Below are positions 1 to 5,848 of a stretch of 25,075 bases of DNA, piece by piece. The DNA is taken from NCBI GenBank assembly GCA_015852425.1, contig JAAAIG010000509.1, forward strand, positions 2,856 to 27,930, read 5' to 3'. The position numbers were made by a program, and so were the translations under genes. This DNA comes from Gryganskiella cystojenkinii (lineage: Eukaryota; Mortierellomycota; Mortierellomycetes; Mortierellales; Mortierellaceae). Numbering within the stretch: position 1 is the first letter of the stretch; each line of letters opens with the position of its first letter. The notes beneath the pieces were generated by a model. That model saw only the letters and a list, made by a program, of their open reading frames with translations. It searched no databases and was not told the origin of the DNA.

Positions 1-452
1 GAACTGTGCGACAGTGGGACGCACAAACTGGTGCAGCTGGTCTTGTCTTAACTGGCCACACCCAGCAGGTTGAAACTGTGGTGTATTCACCCAGTGGCCG
101 TCAGATCGCATCAGGCAGTTGGGACAACACTCTGCGACTATGGAATACACATTCTGCCCAATGCGTAGCAATTATCGACAGTTTCCATGGTACCGTCACT
201 TGCATTGCTTGGCAGGAGGACCCTAATGACACCTATTTTGTAACTGGATCTCGTGACAATTCTGTTAGTATGTGGAGCGTCGTTGCAAGCGATGACCAGC
301 ATCAAGTGCAACTGCGTTGGGGTGCAACGCAAAGTTGTCTCTTTTTGTCTAATGCGTCAATCCAAAACGTACAAGGTCTGAGCACAACCAATTTGGGGTT
401 ATTTCAGCAGCGTGGGGCTGTGGGTGACCCAGAATTGCTGACGGTAGACTAG
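1..452 (+). CDS. WD40-repeat protein, 3' end (5' part outside window)
   Basis: The frame is open from the left edge (first full codon at 3) to a TAG at 450-452, so only the C-terminal ~149 residues are present. They show the end of one WD40 blade (TVRQWDAQTG), one full blade (LTGHTQQVETVVYSPSGRQ ... LRLWNT) and a third, more diverged blade ending VTGSRDNSVSMWS. A ~45-residue tail without blade features follows. GH and WD/WN dipeptides sit at the expected spacing. In Mortierella-type fungi, proteins with this blade style often carry an N-terminal NACHT or other STAND module; that part is not in the window, so the NLR-like role is inference. No intron is visible. A closely similar blade segment reappears inside the NRPS-containing frame at 5993-6064. 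Confidence 0.8.
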   Translation, partial: TVRQWDAQTGAAGLVLTGHTQQVETVVYSPSGRQIASGSWDNTLRLWNTHSAQCVAIIDSFHGTVTCIAWQEDPNDTYFVTGSRDNSVSMWSVVASDDQHQVQLRWGATQSCLFLSNASIQNVQGLSTTNLGLFQQRGAVGDPELLTVD

Positions 453-808
453 GTCGTTGGTAGGATAGCGAGTACCGTGGCGGCGTTGGTTTGAGGTAGG
501 AATCATTCTCACTCTATATTGACTTGGAACAGAGTTTAGAGATCCAAAAAAAGTTGCCGATAAAAATCATAAAAGAAAATATAACTTAAGTTAGACTATT
601 AATATATACAGTATTATCTGCCTTCTCCATTGTTGCCTCCACTCTTTCGTCATCTTCACAGATATTATCATCAACACCCTCTCTTTCTCCCTCTCTTCGC
701 CTCAACTTTGTCTCACCCTCATTCATTCGTTTTCACCTCATACTCCCACATTGTTGCGTCACCACTGTCTTCGCCATCACCCTGTCACGCTCATCATCTT
801 CACCTTTT
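453..808. other. Intergenic region and pyrimidine-rich leader of the LRR gene
   Basis: No gene is visible. The first ~170 bases are AT-rich and contain a TATA-like stretch (AATATATACA, 601-610). From about 620 to 806 the + strand is dominated by C and T, typical of a fungal 5' leader, and runs directly into the ATG at 809. A 93-codon frame starting at 630 is low-complexity Ser/His/Leu/Pro and overlaps the LRR gene, so it is not called. Confidence 0.5.
601..610 (+). promoter_or_regulatory. TATA-like element upstream of the LRR gene
   Basis: AATATATACA lies about 200 bases upstream of the ATG at 809 and just before the pyrimidine-rich leader. The match is by eye; the spacing fits a core promoter with a long leader, but no transcription start can be assigned. 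Confidence 0.35.
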
Positions 809-2572
809 ATGTCCAAGATGTTCCAGACACATCCCATGGATCTACATGAGATTCGCTCAAGAATTGTCAGCAGCCTTGGCCTCAAAGACCTCGCGACCTG
901 TGCGCGTGTGAGTCAGGACTGGAACGACTCTTTCACGCCTCCACTCTACACCTCTGTCGTGTTGTCAGAGCATGGCCACACCATTGAATCTGCTCTAAAA
1001 AACAAGCGTCTTATACAAAGCCTAAAGATTCAGGGCTCTCCCTTTAAAAAACTACCATTGACAACTGCACAAGAAACAGTGCTTTTTAGTGTCATGGCTA
1101 ACTCGACTCTGACCACTTTGGAATTGCACCATAACGTGATCGGAGACAACGGAGGTCAGGCGCTATTTGAGGCACTCAAGATCAACTCGACTCTGACCAC
1201 TTTAAATTTGTGGGACAATTCTCTCGGACCCAACGAGGTTCAGGAACTGTCTCAGGCACTCAAGACCAACTCGACTCTGACAACTTTGACCTTACGATAC
1301 AACTCGTTCGGATCCAACGGAGTTCAGGAGCTGTCTGAGGCAATCAAGATCAACTCGACTCTGACCACTTTGGACTTGAATAGCAATTGGATCGAAACCA
1401 AGGGAGCTCAGGCGCTATCTGAGGCACTCAAGACCAACTCGACCCTGACCACTTTGAACTTGAGAAACACCGCGATCGGAGACTATGGAGCTCAGGCGCT
1501 GTCTGAGGCACTCAAGACGAACTCGACTCTGACCACTTTGGACTTGGGGGACAACTCGATCGGATCCCACGGAGCTCAGGCGCTGTCTGAGGCACTCAAG
1601 ACAAACTCGACTCTGACCACTTGGGCCGTGGAGAGGAACGTAATCGGAGATATTGGAGCTCAGGCGCTTTCAGAGGCGCTCAAGACCAACTCGACTCTGA
1701 CCAATTTGGACTTGAGGGACAACTCGATCGGAGACAATGGAGCTCAGGCGCTGTCTGAGGCAATCAAGACCAACTCGATTCTGACCACTTTGGCCTTGGG
1801 GTACAACTCGATCGGATCCAACGGAGCTCAGGCGCTGTCTGAGGCACTCAAGACCAACTGCACTCTGACCACTTTGGACTTGAATAGTAACTCGATCGAA
1901 ACCAACGGAGCTCAGGCGCTATCTGAGGCACTTAAGACTAACTCGACTCTGGCCACTTTGGACTTGAGGGGCAACTCGATCGGACCCAACGGAGCTCAGG
2001 CGCTATCTGAGGCACTCAAGACCAACTCCACTCTGACCACTTTGGACTTGTGCAACAACCCGATCGAACTCAACGGAGCTCAAGCGCTGTCTGAGGCACT
2101 CAAGACCAACTCGACTCTGACCACTTTGGACTTGGAGAGGAGCTCAATCGGAGACAATGGAGCTCTAGCGCTTTCGGAGGCGCTCAAGACCAATTCGACT
2201 CTGACCACTTTGGTCTTGAGGGGTAACGCGATCGGACCCAACGGAGCTCAGGCGTTGTCTGAGGCGCTCAAGACCAACTCGACTCTGACCACTTTGGCCT
2301 TGAGGGAAAACTCAATCGGAGACAATGGAGCTCAGGCACTATCTGAGGCACTCAAGACCAACTGGACTCTGACCACTTTGGACTTGACGGAAAACTCAAT
2401 CAGAGACAATGGAGCTCAGGCGCTGTCTGAGGCACTCAAGACCAACTCGACTCTGACCACTTTGAACTTGGGTTTCAACTCGATCGGAGACAGAGGAGCT
2501 CAGGCGCTGGCTGAAGCAGTAAAGACCAACTCGATTTTGGAGTCTTTGATACTTGAACCGCAAGTCGATTAG
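809..2572 (+). CDS. F-box-like / NLRC3-type leucine-rich repeat protein (587 aa)
   Basis: Intact single-exon frame of 587 residues. Residues 1-50 (HPMDLHEIRSRI ... LKDLATCARVSQDWND) have the helical pattern of a fungal F-box, with the usual Trp after CARVSQ. A divergent leader repeat follows (about 60-96), then 17 tandem 28-residue leucine-rich repeats (97-572) and a half repeat. The repeat core is NSTLTTLDLxxNSIGxxGAQ with ALSEALKT, the ribonuclease-inhibitor type also found in NLRC3. F-box/LRR proteins usually act as substrate receptors of SCF ubiquitin ligases; the target here is unknown. ATGs at 809, 818 and 833 are all in frame; 809 is taken as the most upstream. The repeats are nearly identical in DNA, which points to recent expansion or gene conversion. 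The neighbouring WD40 gene belongs to another repeat-scaffold family expanded in the same kind of fungus. Confidence 0.85.
   Translation: MSKMFQTHPMDLHEIRSRIVSSLGLKDLATCARVSQDWNDSFTPPLYTSVVLSEHGHTIESALKNKRLIQSLKIQGSPFKKLPLTTAQETVLFSVMANSTLTTLELHHNVIGDNGGQALFEALKINSTLTTLNLWDNSLGPNEVQELSQALKTNSTLTTLTLRYNSFGSNGVQELSEAIKINSTLTTLDLNSNWIETKGAQALSEALKTNSTLTTLNLRNTAIGDYGAQALSEALKTNSTLTTLDLGDNSIGSHGAQALSEALKTNSTLTTWAVERNVIGDIGAQALSEALKTNSTLTNLDLRDNSIGDNGAQALSEAIKTNSILTTLALGYNSIGSNGAQALSEALKTNCTLTTLDLNSNSIETNGAQALSEALKTNSTLATLDLRGNSIGPNGAQALSEALKTNSTLTTLDLCNNPIELNGAQALSEALKTNSTLTTLDLERSSIGDNGALALSEALKTNSTLTTLVLRGNAIGPNGAQALSEALKTNSTLTTLALRENSIGDNGAQALSEALKTNWTLTTLDLTENSIRDNGAQALSEALKTNSTLTTLNLGFNSIGDRGAQALAEAVKTNSILESLILEPQVD
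1097..2524 (+). repeat. 17 tandem 84-bp units encoding 28-aa LRRs
   Basis: Counting from the codon for Ala97, 17 complete units of exactly 84 bp follow without indels, then a 45-base partial unit. Most units share long identical blocks such as GGAGCTCAGGCGCTGTCTGA and AACTCGACTCTGACCACTTT. Variation is concentrated in codons for the exposed loop (xLxxNSIGxxG) and in a few positions of the first four units, so the outer units are older or less homogenised than the inner ones. Confidence 0.92.
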
Positions 2573-2574
2573 AT

Positions 2575-2699
2575 CTGACAGAGCTCAAGTGCTATCCAAG
2601 GGCCGAAGCACCCAATGCCTACTCTACTCTGACCACTCTGGACTTGTGGGACAACTCAATCGGAGACATTGGGTACGTCAGGTGTACAGACCAAATTAA
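2575..2699 (+). pseudogene. Decayed LRR unit after the stop codon
   Basis: Just past the TAG at 2570-2572, in a different frame, the sequence reads STLTTLDLWDNSIGDIG at about 2627-2674. That is a clear LRR unit of the upstream gene. It is preceded by garbled GAGCTCAAG/GCACTC-like bases and followed by an unrelated end and a TAG at 2702. The gene's array was therefore once longer, or a unit was copied here, and the present C terminus (LEPQVD) is secondary. Confidence 0.7.
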
Positions 2700-3242
2700 A
2701 TTTTAGATAAACTGACATCTCAATTATTCGACCCGCAAAAAGTCGCTTTTGATGGGAATCAGAAACGTCAAGAGTTCGACAAACTCAAATCAGCCTTCTC
2801 TTCAGTACCCATTCTTCAGTATTTCGTTTTCTCCAAGTCCGCGATTCTCGAACACGACTCATCTGGCTTTGCTCTTGGAAGTGTTCTCTCTCAGTACAAT
2901 GATAAGGGTCCTCTCCATCTGGTCGCCTTCCGTTCTCGTCGCTTCTTAACTGCAGAGATCAAGTACGACATACACGACAAGGAGCTATTAGCCATCGTCG
3001 ACTCTTTCCAGGTTTGGCGACACTACCTTATGGCTGCAGATCATGAGAACCCGACCTTGGTCATGCCTCCAATGGGCATACAACCAGCTCCACAGTTGGC
3101 GCAATCTGACTCAGACTTGACAATCTTGATCGAGATTTGTTTCGCAGGAAAGGTGTCAAAGGCTAAGGCAATGGACGAGTTGGATATGCCTGTGAGGAAG
3201 TGGAGAACGGGTTCATTGGGAGTGCTTGTATATTGGCCATAA
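2700..3242 (+). pseudogene. Ty3/gypsy retrotransposon RNase H fragment
   Basis: An open stretch with no natural start runs from 2700 to a TAA at 3240-3242 and encodes about 180 residues. Residues from 2748 to about 3035 match the end of reverse transcriptase and the RNase H domain of Ty3/gypsy Pol: FDKLKSAFSSVPILQYF, ILEHDSSGFALGSVLSQY, KELLAIVDSFQVWRHYL. The first RNase H Asp (in LEHDSS) and the Glu (in DKELLAI) are present, but the segment with the next Asp (normally FTDHKNL) is absent. After HYLMAADH the frame continues into about 65 residues I do not recognise. No reverse transcriptase catalytic motif, integrase core or LTR is seen beside it. It is a truncated fossil; the residual open frame is probably not a gene. 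Confidence 0.75.
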
Positions 3243-4049
3243 ACAAAAAGATTATGGTCATGACTAGAAGTGTGGTGCAAAAACATGAAAGCGAGAAATC
3301 ATGCTTGAATAACGTTGGTTTAGAATTAGGCAGTGTTGTGGTTCCGGGATTTCCTCTTCGAGGTCTTTTATATACATGCCAGCAGTGCCGAGACCACCAG
3401 GTCTTATGAATGGGAATTCCTCTGAGCCAATTCCAAGTAAAGCTAAAATTCAATGCTGATGAGCTTAAAATTTATTGTGCTGAAACCTGACCGACCGACT
3501 TTATATTCAGTATGAAAGTCAGCACGTGGCACATCTAAAAGAAACAAACGCTGAGAACATATAAACGCCGGCGGCCAGTTAAGCAGCGCTGGGGATTGGT
3601 GGCACACTGATTTGCGTGGTCCATGACCTGCTCCGTGCATTCTGAAGATCACTGAGTGAAACTGGGATTGCCAACAAAACTGGTACTGGTGACACACACT
3701 GAATTGGTTCCATACCCTCGCTCTCTTCATGACCTGCCCTATCTCCATTTCCTGTAAGAAGACCTAGGCTCAGGCCTGGAGCTGAATTGCTGCGACTGGG
3801 CTGACCTAGACTGGCTTGCGGAAGATATCCTAATGAGCGATCCTGGTATCTCTTGAAAAGAATTTCCTGCCATTAGTGGCTGTGAAATTTCCATATGAGG
3901 TAGGTCCGAATGATATCTCTCACATCATGCTACCGCACTCACAATTGAAAAAATAGTATAAATGATAGCTGCATATTCCTCCGTTTTTGAACACCTATAT
4001 CAAGCAAGGAATTTCCTCAAACAAAATACTCTTATCTGATACTTAAACA
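3243..4049. other. Intergenic, no recognised gene
   Basis: About 800 bases with only short frames on either strand (for example 3443-3748 minus, 101 codons), none with recognisable motifs or codon bias. The last ~100 bases form the promoter of the secreted-protein gene. The rest may be decayed repeat sequence beside the RNase H fragment, but I cannot show that. Confidence 0.5.
3957..3963 (+). promoter_or_regulatory. TATA box of the secreted-protein gene
   Basis: TATAAAT lies 87 bases upstream of the ATG at 4050, followed by an AC-rich leader ending ACTTAAACA-ATG, a good fungal start context with A at -3. Position and sequence both fit a core promoter. Confidence 0.6.
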
Positions 4050-4493
4050 ATGAAGTACACTTTTACGATCGTTGCTCTTTCTGCCCCTGCTTTAGTCGCA
4101 AGCATCTGTGTCAACCGTGACTTTGGTTATGGTGTCTTCTCTCGCCCCTGCGACTGCCTCGCTGGTTACACCATTTACGAGAACAGTAACTGCGGCAAGC
4201 AATCGGAGCACATCACCGGTGGCGGCTGGACAACTAGTCTAGGCGAATGGCCTGTCAAGTCTTACGAATGTGATGTTGCCTTTTCCCGACTCGCCTATTC
4301 CTGCGTGAACCATAGCTACGGTGTTGGAACATTCTCCAAGCCTAATCAGTGCACTGGCGGCTACACCATCTTCCAATCTCCTGGTTGCATGGGAGGGTTT
4401 GTTCACTTCAACAATGGTGGATGGACTACATCAAATGGCGATTGGCCTGTCCAGTCGTTCCGATGTGATGAAGTCTGTAACAACCATCTTTGA
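4050..4493 (+). CDS. Small secreted Cys-rich protein with two duplicated modules
   Basis: Intact 147-residue frame with a good start context and a TATA box upstream. Residues 1-18 (MKYTFTIVALSAPALVAS) are a typical signal peptide, so the product should be secreted. The mature part is two homologous modules of about 58 residues (about 19-76 and 84-141). Both contain CVNxxxGxGxFSxP, GGYTI or AGYTI, a central Cys, GGWTTSxGxWPVxS and a final Cys. There are ten cysteines: four at matching positions in each module, plus one extra per module, enough for five disulfides. The order Tyr-Thr-Ile-(Tyr/Phe)-(Glu/Gln), then Gly, then Trp, then Ser recalls a beta/gamma-crystallin Greek-key motif, but this is only a visual resemblance. 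I do not recognise a named family. Possible roles are wall-associated, antimicrobial or effector-like protein; none can be shown from sequence. Confidence 0.8.
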   Translation: MKYTFTIVALSAPALVASICVNRDFGYGVFSRPCDCLAGYTIYENSNCGKQSEHITGGGWTTSLGEWPVKSYECDVAFSRLAYSCVNHSYGVGTFSKPNQCTGGYTIFQSPGCMGGFVHFNNGGWTTSNGDWPVQSFRCDEVCNNHL

Positions 4494-5157
4494 TCGTCAA
4501 TCCGGACCATCGCAAGTGCAACAGGATCTAGATCCACTGCGCGCCTTGGTGCACGTAGGCGAGCTTTGTTGTGCACCTATCCAACCACACTGCCAAAGGA
4601 CCGCGCCTCCTTTAACTGTGCCTCTCTTCAATTGCACCTCCAATCACTGCACCTCTTCACTGCCACTTCAACTAGTATAAATATCACTCCCCTTTACTAT
4701 CATTAAACCTCAATCAATCCTGCCTTTGTCCCCTTGAACCTTACCTATCGCAGAGTGGAAGGAGACCGAGTCGAGGGACTGGGAACTGGAGGAGTAGGAG
4801 GCTGACGATCAGGAGGATTTATTCAACTGATACTGAAGGGATCCGTTTCCTGACGCATTTGAACGCGCATAAGCGAACTACATATACCGATACAACCACG
4901 GTTGCTGCAACTATCAGGAAGAAGAAACCCCTATAACTGGTCCATTTACCGAAGACGACGATGAGGAAGAAGAGGAAGAGGATTACGATTTCGAGGCAAT
5001 GAGGAAGAAGAAGAGGAGAATGATCTCGAGGAACTGTGACGAGTATGAAGAGGAATTGGAAGGTTGTTTCGAAATACATGAGAACGGCTAACCTATCAGT
5101 TATTCGCCCAGATCCTTTTCCGCGTAAGGGTCGGCCGTGAGGTTGTGCTTTTCATAA
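4494..5157. other. Degenerate region between secreted-protein gene and retroelement
   Basis: No gene can be supported. The segment has a C/T-rich part with a TATA-like site (4676-4684), then a purine-rich part. In one frame, about 4877-5089, it encodes a very acidic stretch (FTEDDDEEEEEEDYD) ending at a TAA, without a start codon and with an in-frame stop just upstream. It may be the remains of a retroelement promoter and leader, since integrase-tail sequence begins at 5158 in the same orientation; this is inference. Confidence 0.4.
4676..4684 (+). promoter_or_regulatory. TATA-like element, possibly of a degraded element
   Basis: TATAAATAT is followed by ATCACTCC and a C/T-rich stretch, as in a core promoter. 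No intact gene starts downstream within 1 kb, so it may be a relic LTR promoter or chance. Confidence 0.3.
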
Positions 5158-5700
5158 TACGGTCAAGCAAACAAGTCTCGTCTTCCAACACCCAAACTCC
5201 AACCTGGAGATCTTGTGTTTCTTGATTGACGTCATATCAAGACCAATCGACCCTTGAGAAAGCTCGACGACAAGAAGCTTGGTCTTACGAAAAATCAATC
5301 CGATTGCTTTTGAGCTCAAACTTCCTTTCGACCATGAAGATACATCCTGTCTTTCAAGTGTCTCTTTAGAGCCGAAAACCAAGGATAATATTCCGGAATT
5401 GTCTCTTCCTCCACCTCCACCTCCAATCGAACTTAATCAAGAATTGGAGTATAATACGAAGTTGAAGCCATTATTGACTCGAAACTTCAATGTGGATAAC
5501 TATTTTACTTTGTTAAGTGGAAATGATACGACGATTCTGAAAGTTCCTTGGAGCCTGCAAGTCATCTCAACAATGCCTTTTGATCAAGTGTTTACCCCTA
5601 TTCATTAAAAAAATGATGTTTAATTTTCTAAAAGGCTTTAAAGAGGTCGTTTATGAGAGTTCTTGCGGTGTTGTCGAACATGGAACGAAGGACAAGAAGA
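5158..5700 (+). pseudogene. Ty3/gypsy integrase C-terminus plus chromodomain, frameshifted
   Basis: Read across several frames, this is the end of a chromovirus-type Ty3/gypsy Pol. From 5158 the order is ANKSRLPTPKLQPGDLVFLD, an in-frame TGA, HIKTNRPLRKLDDKKLG, a frame change to INPIAFELKLP, a +1 change to TMKIHPVFQVSL, then a return to EPKTKDNIP and PPPPPPIELNQELEY. A chromodomain-like piece follows in another frame (YFVKWK, TGA, YDDSESSLEPASHL), where the usual Trp before EPA is Leu. At least two stops and three frame changes make it non-functional. The frame 5279-5608 alone would look like a 109-residue protein, but it is only one slice of this fossil. The element shares orientation with the RNase H fragment at 2700 and ends close to the NRPS-containing frame. 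Confidence 0.8.
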
Positions 5701-5848
5701 AGAAACTAGCTCCAGAATCGAGCAGAGGGTAAAAGAAAGAAACACGAACACAAAGACATTTCAAGAGGCAATGCGTGCGCAAAAGCAAAGTTAGGTCGAA
5801 AGAAAAGAGAGCATAGTGAAGTAACGGAAACACAGAGGAGGCATTTTT

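Noticed and set aside
1097..2524. Regular direct repeats that could suggest a CRISPR array
   Set aside because: The 84-bp period is in frame, encodes 28-residue LRRs and has no repeat/spacer alternation; the context is eukaryotic.
5279..5608. 109-codon frame starting MVLRKINPIAFELKLP
   Set aside because: It is one frame of a frameshifted Ty3/gypsy integrase tail; neighbouring frames carry the missing parts, so it is not a gene.
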